The translations under genes and the position numbers were made by a program. The notes under the pieces were generated by a model. That model was not told where the DNA came from and ran no database searches. It saw only the letters and a program-made list of their open reading frames with translations. DNA of 64,000 nucleotides, taken from assembly GCA_022844105.1 (NCBI GenBank), contig JALHMJ010000004.1, positions 124,001 to 188,000 of the forward strand, written 5' to 3'. How positions within the stretch are numbered: the first letter of the stretch is position 1; each line of letters begins with the position of its first letter. This document shows positions 1 through 8,086 of the stretch, piece after piece. The stretch is from Hyphomicrobium sp. GTDB taxonomy: Bacteria > Pseudomonadota > Alphaproteobacteria > Rhizobiales > Hyphomicrobiaceae.

Positions 1-637
1 CAAGCGCGGCCGCCGCATCCGCCCGCGCCGCCGCGATCGCAACACCTGTCTCGGACATCACCTCTTCCAGGCCCAGGAAGCGTGCGTTGTCGCGCACGTC
101 GTCCGCAAGCAGCCGATTGCGCTGCTGCATGGCCCGCTCGAAGCGCGACGCGCGCCGCCCGTGTTCGGCATCAAAACACAAGATCAAGCGGTCGAGGAAC
201 CGCCGCCTCTCAGACCCGGCACCGGTGAAAAGCCCGTCCATTGCCGGCGTTAGCCAGGTCACTTCGACATAGTCGGCAAGAACACCCGACCCCGGCTTTG
301 TCACGCCGTCGATGCGCACGATGCGCCCTGTCGCAGCCACTCCTCCCGCAGCAAGACCTGTACCGATATCGACAGCACCCAAGTCCGTGTGCACGCGCGC
401 CGCGACCGACCAGCTTGCGTCACCGGGCACGCGCGCCAGATCGGCGTAGGCCGCACGACGCAATCCTTGCCCCGGCGCCAACAGCGACACGGCCTCAAGA
501 AGGTTGGTTTTGCCCGATCCGTTGGCCCCCGCCAGCACCACCGGCCGAGGTCCCAATTCGAGAGTCGCGGCTTGGTAGTTGCGAAAATTGGTGAGCGTCA
601 GCCGCTCGACCCAAAGGCGCGGGGCCGCGTCAGCCAT
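1..637 (-). CDS. recF: DNA replication/repair protein RecF (N-terminal part, cut by window edge)
   Basis: RecF is an SMC/ABC-like ATPase that acts with RecO and RecR to load RecA at single-strand gaps. About 212 N-terminal residues are visible and the rest lies left of base 1. The protein opens with the family pattern RLTLTNFRNY, then a Walker A box GANGSGKT near residues 37-44, and later TWLTPAMDGLF and the RRRFLDRLI segment. ATG codons at 646, 643 and 637 are in one frame. I chose 637 because a GGA sits 9 bases upstream; 646 has it touching the start codon. It follows dnaN by about 40 bases, the usual recF-dnaN-dnaA order. Confidence 0.95.
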   Translation of the reverse strand, partial: MADAAPRLWVERLTLTNFRNYQAATLELGPRPVVLAGANGSGKTNLLEAVSLLAPGQGLRRAAYADLARVPGDASWSVAARVHTDLGAVDIGTGLAAGGVAATGRIVRIDGVTKPGSGVLADYVEVTWLTPAMDGLFTGAGSERRRFLDRLILCFDAEHGRRASRFERAMQQRNRLLADDVRDNARFLGLEEVMSETGVAIAAARADAAAAL

Positions 638-677
638 GGTCATCATTCCAGACTGGATCGGGCCAAACAGATCCGTC

Positions 678-1796
678 TCACACCCGCATCGGCATCAAAA
701 CGTACAGCGCGCCGTTGTCTTCGCTGTCTTTGATCATGGTCGGCGAGCCCGCGTCCGCCAATAGAAAACGCGCTTCCTCGCCTTCGACCTGGCTCGCGAT
801 GTCGAGCAGATAGCGCGCGTTGAAGCCGATTTCGATCGGCGCGGCATCGTACGTGACGGCGATTTCTTCCGTGGCGCTGCCACCTTCCGGATTGTTAACG
901 GAAAGCACGAGCTTATTCTTCGAGATTGCGAGCTTGACGGCCCGCCCACGCTCACTCGCAACCGTCGACACGCGATCGACCGCCGCCGTGAAGATGCTGT
1001 TGGGAACCAGCATCTCCTTGTCGTTCGACTGCGGAATGACGCGCCCATAATCGGGGAACGTGCCATCGATCAGCTTCGACGTCAGCGTCACCGTGCCGAT
1101 CTCGAACCGCACCTTGGCCGCCGACACCGAGATGCGCACCGGATCGGTCACACCTTCAACCAGCCGCTGTAATTCGTGCACCGTCTTGCGCGGGATGATG
1201 ACGCCCGGCATCCCGGCGGCACCCTTCGGCAAATCGAGTTCCGCCTGTGCCAGCCGATGCCCGTCGGTTGCCACCGCACGCAGCATCGGCTTCTTGTTCG
1301 TCTCCGCCGTGTGCAGGAAAATCCCGTTCAAATAGTAGCGCGTCTCCTCGGTCGAAATCGCAAACCGTGTCCGGTCGATGATGCGTTTCAGTTCCGCTGC
1401 CGGCACCTCGAAGGAATGCCCCAGATCGCCGGCCGCGATATCGGGGAAGTCCTCCGGCCCGAGCGTCTGCAGCGCGAACCGCGCCTGCCCCGCCGTGAGC
1501 GTCAGCCGTTCCTTTTCCGCATCGCGCTTCAATTCGATCTGCGCCCCGTCGGGCAATTTGCGCACGATGTCATGCAGCATGTGCGCCGGCACGGTCAGGG
1601 CGCCCGGTTGCGTCACGTCCGCCTTGGCTTCTTCGACAACCTCACGCTCCAGATCGGTGGCCTTGAATTCCAGACCTGCGGGCGACGCCTTGAGCAGCAC
1701 GTTCGACAGGATCGGGATAGTGGTGCGCCGTTCGACGACACTCGTGACATGCCCGAGAGCTCGCGACAGTTCGCCTTTTTCGATCACCAGACGCAT
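678..1796 (-). CDS. dnaN: DNA polymerase III sliding clamp, beta subunit
   Basis: This is the ring-shaped processivity clamp of the replicase. The protein is 372 residues, the normal length. It begins MRLVIEKGELSRALGHVTSV and ends with the clamp C-terminus YVLMPMRV; the repeat phrases RTTIPILSNVLL and YLLDIASQ are also typical. A longer reading frame continues upstream to 2066, but that extension is Arg/Gly-rich, derives from the repeat-bearing intergenic DNA and has no clamp similarity, so I start at the internal ATG. It lies between dnaA and recF on the same strand. Confidence 0.97.
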   Translation of the reverse strand: MRLVIEKGELSRALGHVTSVVERRTTIPILSNVLLKASPAGLEFKATDLEREVVEEAKADVTQPGALTVPAHMLHDIVRKLPDGAQIELKRDAEKERLTLTAGQARFALQTLGPEDFPDIAAGDLGHSFEVPAAELKRIIDRTRFAISTEETRYYLNGIFLHTAETNKKPMLRAVATDGHRLAQAELDLPKGAAGMPGVIIPRKTVHELQRLVEGVTDPVRISVSAAKVRFEIGTVTLTSKLIDGTFPDYGRVIPQSNDKEMLVPNSIFTAAVDRVSTVASERGRAVKLAISKNKLVLSVNNPEGGSATEEIAVTYDAAPIEIGFNARYLLDIASQVEGEEARFLLADAGSPTMIKDSEDNGALYVLMPMRV

Positions 1797-2212
1797 GTCT
1801 TGCTTGCCCTTGAGCTTGCTGCGGGGAATTGCGTTCGAACGTAAATGAGATGAGCGCCAAGACGCCACCCCAGGCGGCCCGGTGCGCCACCGGCGAGTGC
1901 CGGCACAGCTCCAGGGACCACGAACCGGGGATTCGCGGAAGGGCTGCAAAATGACCCGATCCCCCGCGCCGTTCAAGTGTTCCGGCAGCCCATAGGAGGC
2001 AAATCCCGCCGGGGTCCCCAAAAAACACGAGACGAGGTCGCGTTTTCGCCGTCCCCGACTCCCCAAAACAAGAGACGGGGCCGCGTTTCCGCGATCCCCG
2101 TACTCCCACCCCGCAACGTTTCGCCGCCTAAAGCGGCGAACGCGTCAGACCCGACGAGCTTTTGCCCTCTCTCCCGTCAGGTCCCCAAAAACCGGCGCCC
2201 AGACCTTGCGTC
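1797..2212. other. dnaA-dnaN intergenic region
   Basis: About 415 bases separate dnaA from dnaN and hold no convincing gene. The middle part carries two adjacent 44-45 bp direct repeats, annotated separately, with a weaker partial echo (GTCCCCAAAAACCGGCG) near 2180. I see no TTATCCACA DnaA box here. dnaN probably has its own promoter in this stretch, but I cannot assign its hexamers. Confidence 0.6.
2016..2104. repeat. Two tandem 44-45 bp imperfect direct repeats between dnaA and dnaN
   Basis: Copy 1 (2016-2060) and copy 2 (2061-2104) both run from CCCCAAAA through GAGACG, a GTCGCGTTT / GCCGCGTTT core, and a CCCCG-ACT end. On the minus strand the unit reads from a GGGGA-type start to a TTTTGGGG end. 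The units follow each other directly. The function is unknown; the position is next to the replication initiator gene. Confidence 0.7.
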
Positions 2213-3712
2213 CTAGTGCGCCAGCATCTTCTTCAGGTCATCCAGTTCGTCCCGGAGACGCTGATTGCCGTTGAGTTCACCCTCGATCTTGCGAATCGCA
2301 TGCAGCACGGTTGTATGATCACGGTTGCCAAAACGGCGCCCGATCTCCGGCAGCGACCGTGCCGTCAGCTGCTTGGCGAGATACATCCCGATCTGGCGCG
2401 GCCACACGACCGAGCGATGCCGGCGCTGCGAAAGCAGGTCACCCTTCGACACGCCGAAATGGCGCGACACGACCCGCAGGATGTCCTCGATCTTGATCCG
2501 CCGCTGATCCCCGCCCGAATGTATGAGATCGCGAATGACCGTCTCGGCGATATCCGGCGTCAGAGTGCCGCGAACGTGCTGCCACGTCTGGTGCAGGCGA
2601 TTGACCGCGCCTTCCAGTTCGCGGCCGTTTTCAGTCAACCGCTGCGCCAGCATTTCCAAGATTTCGCGCGACAATTCGAAGGCAGGGTCGGTGAGCTTCT
2701 TTTCCGCCACCCGCCGTTCGAGCACCTTCATGCGCAAGTCTTCGTCAAATGCGCCGATCTCGGTGACGAGACCCCGCTGCAGTCGCGACCGCATGCGTTC
2801 GTTGAGGCGCTCGATATGTCCGGGCGGACGCGACGACGCCACCACCACCTGCCGGCCACCATCGAGAAGGGCATTAATGATGTGCTCGAACTCCTGCTCG
2901 GTTTTCTCTCCCTGGAGAAACTCCAGATCGTCGATGAGCAGCATGTTGACGTGCCGGAATCGTTCCTTGAACGCCAGCGGATCAGAGCTGCGCACGGCTT
3001 CGACGAACTCGTACCGGAAACGCTCGGCCGTCAGATAAAGCACGTTGGCCGTCGGAGCGCGCCGGCGCACGTCCCACGCGATCGCCTGCAAAAGATGCGT
3101 TTTGCCGAGCCCGACCGAGGAGTGAAAGAACAACGGATTGATGCCGGGCGACCCGCTCAGCACCGTTTCGGCGGCCTGGACGGCAGCGGCATGCGCCAGG
3201 CGATTTGGCGCGCCAACGATGAAGTTCTCAAATGTGTGGTGCGGATAGAGAGGCGAACCGTCGACCCCGCCGGCTGGAATGCGTGCTGGCACCGAATGGC
3301 CAACGCCGACACTACCAGCCCGCATCGCCAAGGGCCGCGAACCCTGCTCCGGAGGCGATTGCGCCCCGCGGTGATCGTGCGCGGAAGCTTCACCGCGCTG
3401 CGCTTCGGCCAGCGAACTGACGACGCGAAGATTCTGGCCGCCCGGCTGGCGCAATTGCACATCAACCCGTTCCGCACCTTTGAATTCGAGGCGGCTGCAC
3501 GCCAGCAGATCGTCGATGTAGTGTGATTGAATCCAGTTGCGCAGGAACTTGACCGGCACCGATGCCGTCACGGTCTTGCCGTCGAAGCCGTCGAAATCGA
3601 GCGTCTTGAACCAGGACGTATAGATGTCGTCACCAAGACGCGCCTTGAGGGCGGCATGAACTTTCCTGCCGCGCGGCTCTTCGGTTGGCTGCAGTGCTTC
3701 CGACGTTTGCAT
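2213..3712 (-). CDS. dnaA: Chromosomal replication initiator DnaA
   Basis: DnaA is the AAA+ initiator that binds DnaA boxes and melts oriC. About 499 residues. Domain I covers the N-terminal 75 residues (TSWFKTLDFDGF), followed by a linker. Domain III has Walker A SVGLGKT near residues 199-205 and Walker B LLIDDLEFL. The C-terminal DnaA-box binding domain ends with the signature GNRDHTTVLHAIRKIE. A GTG at 3727 is also possible; I prefer the ATG at 3712, which has a GGGG about 7 bases upstream. It is first of the dnaA-dnaN-recF series. Confidence 0.96.
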   Translation of the reverse strand: MQTSEALQPTEEPRGRKVHAALKARLGDDIYTSWFKTLDFDGFDGKTVTASVPVKFLRNWIQSHYIDDLLACSRLEFKGAERVDVQLRQPGGQNLRVVSSLAEAQRGEASAHDHRGAQSPPEQGSRPLAMRAGSVGVGHSVPARIPAGGVDGSPLYPHHTFENFIVGAPNRLAHAAAVQAAETVLSGSPGINPLFFHSSVGLGKTHLLQAIAWDVRRRAPTANVLYLTAERFRYEFVEAVRSSDPLAFKERFRHVNMLLIDDLEFLQGEKTEQEFEHIINALLDGGRQVVVASSRPPGHIERLNERMRSRLQRGLVTEIGAFDEDLRMKVLERRVAEKKLTDPAFELSREILEMLAQRLTENGRELEGAVNRLHQTWQHVRGTLTPDIAETVIRDLIHSGGDQRRIKIEDILRVVSRHFGVSKGDLLSQRRHRSVVWPRQIGMYLAKQLTARSLPEIGRRFGNRDHTTVLHAIRKIEGELNGNQRLRDELDDLKKMLAH

Positions 3713-3829
3713 TGTGCTACCCCGCACTTGAACTTATTCCTTCACGCGATCCGGGCATGGCTCCGCCATTTGCCGTTTGCCCTCGAGCAACGGCGGCTTC
3801 ACGTCCAGATCTCTCAAAAGTCGAGCGCG

Positions 3830-4252
3830 CTACCCTTGCGCCCAAGGAAGACCAGCCGCCTTCCAACCAGCGACTGTCCCCCTATGGCGTCTGGCATCGG
3901 GAGGACCCTCGAAACCATCCGCCACATTGTGACACCGGCTGTATCCAACCGACGTCATAACCTCAGCCGCAGAGCGGCTTCGGGCTCCACTCCGGCAAAT
4001 GAAGAACAGATCGGTGTCCTTCGCCTTGCCGGCCTGCTCCAGTATTCGCGAGAGGCGGACGGCGAACTCGGGGTCCACCCGGCCGTCCAGAGATTGCCAC
4101 TCGAGCGTCAGGACCTGCCGGTCCAACCCCGAAAGATCGGGGAGTCCGACAAACGTCCATTCGGCCTTCGTCCGCACGTCGATAAGAACGGCCGCTTTGC
4201 TGCTTTGAAGACGAGCCCAGGTCTCCTGCACGGGCACATCATCGACACTCAA
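3830..4252 (-). CDS. Rhodanese-like domain protein
   Basis: A 140-residue single-domain sulfurtransferase. Rhodaneses move sulfane sulfur through a persulfide on one cysteine. Visible are the N-terminal VLIDVRTKAEW motif (residues 22-32) and the active-site loop CRSGAR starting at Cys86, of the six-residue rhodanese type rather than the longer Cdc25 loop. The start is a TTG at 4252, supported by AAGGAG seven bases upstream. It lies about 100 bases upstream of dnaA on the same strand. The in vivo acceptor is unknown. Confidence 0.88.
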   Translation of the reverse strand: MSVDDVPVQETWARLQSSKAAVLIDVRTKAEWTFVGLPDLSGLDRQVLTLEWQSLDGRVDPEFAVRLSRILEQAGKAKDTDLFFICRSGARSRSAAEVMTSVGYSRCHNVADGFEGPPDARRHRGTVAGWKAAGLPWAQG

Positions 4253-4972
4253 AGCTGAACTCCTTTTTCAACGGGACCGAACGCTCCGCAATGGACTGGC
4301 TTGCGCCTATCCCTCGAACCTTCCTGCCGCACAGCCAAGAGAGTTCGGATTGAAACTCATTTACACAGGGATGCGAAACAGCATTCCTCATCCCTAATCA
4401 GCCTGAGCGGCCAGCTGGACGAGAACGCTTCACACTGATGACGAGCAAACCAAAACGCGAAACGCACTTCAGGTTGGGGCTCGACGCACACCGAAACACG
4501 ATAAAATTCACACGACATGCCCACAAGCGGGGCACACCCCATTAAGTATCCCTTAACCCAACTCCGCGCAAGCAGCCGCAACACCCCCAACGGTCAGAAA
4601 AAGCCATTGAAATCATTGATGTTTTTAACTCGCTGACTCTCAGATTCAAGGCCAGCTCCAGCGTCTTTCGCATTGATCGCGAAGCGCTTTTACTCCCCAA
4701 CCCCGCACCCCTCTTGACACCGCGCGCAAATCACTCCGGCCTTGCATTTTTTACCATCAGCCCGATAGGCCTCGCCGCGACCCATCAACAACCTTGTCCC
4801 CCAACCGCCCGGAAATCCACGGGTTAGCGATGTTCAAAAACCTAGCGCCACTCAGCACGAGCCCTTCCTCTGTTGCGAACACGTCACAATAGGGACAATA
4901 GAGTTCGAACCTTCAGCATCACCGTTGACGCGTTATCATGGGCTTCTGCGGACAACAGACAAGAAATCGCAA
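4253..4972. other. Gene-free region between the rhodanese gene and rpsT
   Basis: About 720 bases have no supported gene on either strand. The stretch is less GC-rich than its neighbours and contains short A- and T-runs (4540-4680, 4880-4980). Its place beside dnaA makes it worth testing as an origin region, but I find no match to TTATCCACA and no iterons, so I do not call oriC. Confidence 0.5.
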
Positions 4973-4973
4973 T

Positions 4974-4999
4974 AAAAAACCGGGCACGAAGGCCCGGTT
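4974..4999 (-). terminator. Rho-independent terminator of rpsT
   Basis: Read on the minus strand this is AACCGGGC, a six-base loop, GCCCGGTT and then a run of T. It lies 37 bases beyond the rpsT stop codon and is oriented to end the rpsT transcript. Confidence 0.9.
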
Positions 5000-5035
5000 C
5001 CAATTTCCGCATTGAGACCGCAAGCGCCGGCGCAA

Positions 5036-5299
5036 TTACGCCATGCTCTTCACGCGCGCCGTCAGGCGCGACACCTTACGGCTCGCAGCTTTCTTATGCA
5101 GGATACCCTTTTGGGCCGTACGCGCCAGGATCGGCTCGACCGATTTCAAAGCGGCGGCGGCCTTGACCTTATCGCCGGTTGCGATGGCTTCCTCGACGCT
5201 GCGCACCGTCGACTTCAGCCGCGAGCGGCGCGTCTTGTTACGCGCCGTGCGGGTGATCATCTGGCGAGCGGCTTTCTTTGCCGAGGACGTATTGGCCAT
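5036..5299 (-). CDS. rpsT: 30S ribosomal protein S20
   Basis: An 87-residue, very basic protein beginning [20 protein letters not shown], the classic S20 opening; it binds 16S rRNA in the body of the small subunit. The frame is open upstream to 5497, but that extension is not S20-like and the internal ATG at 5299 gives the family length with AAGGAAAT upstream. It has its own promoter at 5454-5482, a leader of roughly 150 bases and a strong terminator, so it is probably monocistronic. Confidence 0.97.
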   Translation of the reverse strand: MANTSSAKKAARQMITRTARNKTRRSRLKSTVRSVEEAIATGDKVKAAAALKSVEPILARTAQKGILHKKAASRKVSRLTARVKSMA

Positions 5300-5416
5300 A
5301 ACGTTGATTTCCTTGTCTTTTTCGCGTGTGGAGACGGGGCGTCCCTGGCGCCGCCCTGAACCAGGCGGGGAGGGGCCGCAAGCCGGCCAGCCAACACCGA
5401 TTATTAAATGGAGTTG

Positions 5417-5440
5417 CGCCCGGAACCGAAGAACCGGGCG
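5417..5440 (-). promoter_or_regulatory. Stem-loop in the rpsT leader
   Basis: The arms CGCCCGG and CCGGGCG pair perfectly over a 10-base loop just after the predicted transcription start. No T-run follows, so it is not an ordinary terminator. S20 synthesis is known to be feedback-controlled in enterics; whether this hairpin takes part here is only a guess. Confidence 0.5.
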
Positions 5441-5453
5441 TTGCTTGGCGCGG

Positions 5454-5482
5454 TCTATAGCTTTTGCCCCGCATACGGTCAA
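5454..5482 (-). promoter_or_regulatory. Sigma-70 type promoter of rpsT
   Basis: On the minus strand TTGACC (5477-5482) is followed by a 17-base spacer and TATAGA (5454-5459). These are close matches to the housekeeping consensus at ideal spacing, and the start point would lie near 5447. The remainder of the stretch up to 5779 holds no gene that I can support. Confidence 0.8.
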
Positions 5483-5779
5483 CGGCCATTGCGCCAAATG
5501 GGCTTCCGGTCGCCCTACGATGGCCGCCCGTCGATTGCATCAACCATGGCCCCATGCCACCTAGGATGACGACGGCAGCGACCGGCAGGGGCGACGACGC
5601 CGCGATGCCCACAGTCACATCCTCTCACTCGGTCTGGCCACTACGCCACACAATCTATGAAATCATCGAAGTCGGCCGCGGCGACAACCGACTCAGCCGC
5701 GCCTTCGATACATTTGTTCTCACTCTGAACCTGCTCAATATCGCCGCGTTGATCAGGCCACATCGACCGGCCTCCACGA

Positions 5780-6043
5780 TCAATCAATGTTGGCCCGGCC
5801 CGTGAACGTGGAAACCGCCATCGCAGCAAGTTTCGCCACCGCCGCGGCGCCGAGGATGACCGCCGCCAGCGGAATGATGCCCGGCGCAATCTCCAGCAGG
5901 TTGACCATATAGAACGCGGCGAATGCGCCGCCGAGCCCCGCAAGGCCTCCGGCCAGCGTCGACAGGATTGAACCGTCGGCGAGTCCGATCAGGCCCCCGA
6001 CAATCAGCCCCGGATAAATACTGGGCCAGAAATGATCGTCCAT
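5780..6043 (-). CDS. Small membrane protein, unknown function
   Basis: An 87-residue protein with two or three hydrophobic segments rich in Gly, Ala and Leu (about residues 8-25, 30-45 and 50-70). No catalytic motif is visible. The ATG at 6043 is chosen over an upstream start because GGGAG lies nine bases before it. It sits downstream of the PP2C gene on the same strand, about 80 bases apart, and may share its transcript. The family is not recognised. Confidence 0.6.
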   Translation of the reverse strand: MDDHFWPSIYPGLIVGGLIGLADGSILSTLAGGLAGLGGAFAAFYMVNLLEIAPGIIPLAAVILGAAAVAKLAAMAVSTFTGRANID

Positions 6044-6124
6044 CACGGCGCTCCCGAATTGCTTCGCAATGCCCCGTCTTCCGCTGGGAGCCACTGGTCA
6101 TGCGCTGATCAAGATCAAAGCCGG

Positions 6125-6931
6125 TCAAGAAGAAGGGCTGGATGCGGCCGGAATGACACGCACGGCGACAACGGTCGCGTTGTCCTGATGCGGATCCCGC
6201 ACCGCCTCGACCGCCCGGATAAGCGCATGCGCCACGGCCTTCGCGCCGTCCGCCGCATAGGCCGACACGATCCGTTCCACCTCGCTCTGTTCGAGCGTCT
6301 GCAAGCCGTCGCTGGCCAGGATGACATAATCCCCCGGCTCCACGGCCAGAGGCTTCTTTGAAATGTCGACCAGGTCGATGTCATCCCCGGTCACCGCCGA
6401 TCGCAGCATATGCCGGCGTGGATCGCGACGCGCCTCTTCCATGCTGATATGGCCCGCCTCGGCCATGCGATCGAGTTCGGGAGCCAGGGAATGATCTTCA
6501 TTCAGCAGTGCGATCTCCCCGCGCCGGTAGAGCATCAGCGGACTGTCACCGACCGACACCCACTGCGCGCCATCATTTGAGAAAACAACGCCGACGAGTG
6601 TCGATCCCATCCCCGACAAGGCCGGATTCTCGTGCACTTTGCCGGCAATCGCCTCGTTGGCCGCCGCCAGCGCCGAGATCAATCGTGCATGTGTATCAGC
6701 GCCCTGCTCCTGCGCATAGGCATCGACAAAGGTCTCGCACACCGTCTGGCTCGCCAGCGCGCCACCCGCATGACCACCCATGCCGTCAGCGAGAATGGCC
6801 ACGAGTTCGCGTACCGCGCCTTTGCGGCCTGTCGGTGAGACGTAATCGTCCCCCGGCCACAGCATGGCGCTGTCTTCCTGATAGTTTCGCGCTCCTTTGG
6901 TGGAGCAACTTGCACGATCGAACACGATCAT
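6125..6931 (-). CDS. PP2C-family (PPM) serine/threonine protein phosphatase
   Basis: A 268-residue soluble phosphatase of the PPM/Stp1 type, which removes phosphate from Ser/Thr using two metal ions. The metal-binding and core motifs appear in order: RNYQED near residue 15, DGMGGHAGG near residue 50, GDSPLML near 128, ASDGL near 207 and DNATVV near 250. It is clustered with an FHA protein and a Ser/Thr kinase, so the natural substrates are probably that kinase and its targets. No membrane segment is seen. Confidence 0.93.
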   Translation of the reverse strand: MIVFDRASCSTKGARNYQEDSAMLWPGDDYVSPTGRKGAVRELVAILADGMGGHAGGALASQTVCETFVDAYAQEQGADTHARLISALAAANEAIAGKVHENPALSGMGSTLVGVVFSNDGAQWVSVGDSPLMLYRRGEIALLNEDHSLAPELDRMAEAGHISMEEARRDPRRHMLRSAVTGDDIDLVDISKKPLAVEPGDYVILASDGLQTLEQSEVERIVSAYAADGAKAVAHALIRAVEAVRDPHQDNATVVAVRVIPAASSPSS

Positions 6932-6988
6932 CCGCCAGAAAACCGGGACCTCAACGAAACCAGAACCTTAATGGGCCGCAGCCGCAAA

Positions 6989-7762
6989 TCAGCCATCCGC
7001 CAGGGCCGACCAGTCGAACTCTGCACCACAGAAAGGCACGAACACGAGTTGTGTGCGCCCCATGGTGATGACGTCCATGGCTTGCAATGCGACAGCAGCC
7101 GTCGGCCGCCGGTCATTTAGTGAAACGACGTTTGTCTTGGCAAGATTGGGCACGAACAAGAAAGAGCGATCCGAGCTGTCATAGCGGATGTAGGCCTGTT
7201 CCTCACCCGAAATAGCGTCATCTCCGAAATCGATGGCGATGCGGTTACCCGCCGCGCGGCCGACCGTGTTGTTGCCCTCGAAGATCGGCCGATATTGCCC
7301 GATACCCGGGCCGCCGACGATAACGAGCCAGCCAACGACCGGATCCGTCTCGAAGACGCCGCGTTTGACTTGTTGCTTGCCACGCACGAGCGACGTCCGC
7401 GCCGGCTCCTCGGTGGCGGGCTTTTGCGGGGAACGAAACACGCGCGTTGTTGGCGGCCGATCCGCTTCCGCCATGGATTGATCGAGCGGTCGCGGCGCGC
7501 CTTTGACCTCGCGCGCGGCATCTGCGGCCGACGGGCTTGCTCCCGGTGCGCCGTTTTGCGGCTCACCCGTCGCAGCAAGCGCCTCGGCGACCTTCGCTGC
7601 CATATCCGGCATGACCGGCATCGGCGGAGGCGTCGCGGAAACGGACACTGCGCTGCCGGCGGCAGCGGGAACCGTGTCATCGCGGCTCGCGGCGGCGAGA
7701 GCGTCCTTCAGAGAACCGAATAACGAATTGCGGGCTTGTGGTCCGACTGCGGCGCTCGACAT
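6989..7762 (-). CDS. FHA-domain protein
   Basis: A 257-residue protein with a Pro/Ala-rich disordered N-terminal half and a C-terminal forkhead-associated domain, a phosphothreonine-binding fold. Visible FHA marks are NTVGRAAGNRIAIDFGDDAISGE and the later TNVVSLND. The start is the ATG at 7762, which has AGGAG six bases upstream; a longer frame to 7798 lacks this. It is divergent from the kinase gene and about 60 bases upstream of the phosphatase. It probably reads the phosphorylation state set by the neighbouring kinase and phosphatase. Confidence 0.88.
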   Translation of the reverse strand: MSSAAVGPQARNSLFGSLKDALAAASRDDTVPAAAGSAVSVSATPPPMPVMPDMAAKVAEALAATGEPQNGAPGASPSAADAAREVKGAPRPLDQSMAEADRPPTTRVFRSPQKPATEEPARTSLVRGKQQVKRGVFETDPVVGWLVIVGGPGIGQYRPIFEGNNTVGRAAGNRIAIDFGDDAISGEEQAYIRYDSSDRSFLFVPNLAKTNVVSLNDRRPTAAVALQAMDVITMGRTQLVFVPFCGAEFDWSALADG

Positions 7763-8086
7763 GGGCGGCTCCTGGAAAAAGCGCGATGGCGTTGTCACGA
7801 GAAATGCCTGCGCCGGATGGAAGGGTTATCCAGCGCCGGTCGGTATTGCCCTGCCGGGCGCAAGGACTTCTACCAACCAGTGACCTTTCTCTGTGCGTCG
7901 TGCGGCAGCTTCGTGGCACGATCTCGTCGCTCGCATGAATTATGCTTTATCCGCGCACTGCCCGAAGGGTTGCCACATTCCTGCTCCATAGCTGCCGCCT
8001 CTCGTTGTTCGGCGAGTCGTTTTTTTGTGGCGCGCGCATGGCGTAATTTCTCGTTGGACGCTTCCCTGGGACCGCTCGGGCAATCC

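Noticed and set aside
2162-3526. Plus-strand open frame of 454 codons over dnaA
   Set aside because: Antisense to dnaA, which has a full set of conserved motifs; the predicted protein is His/Arg-rich without any domain.
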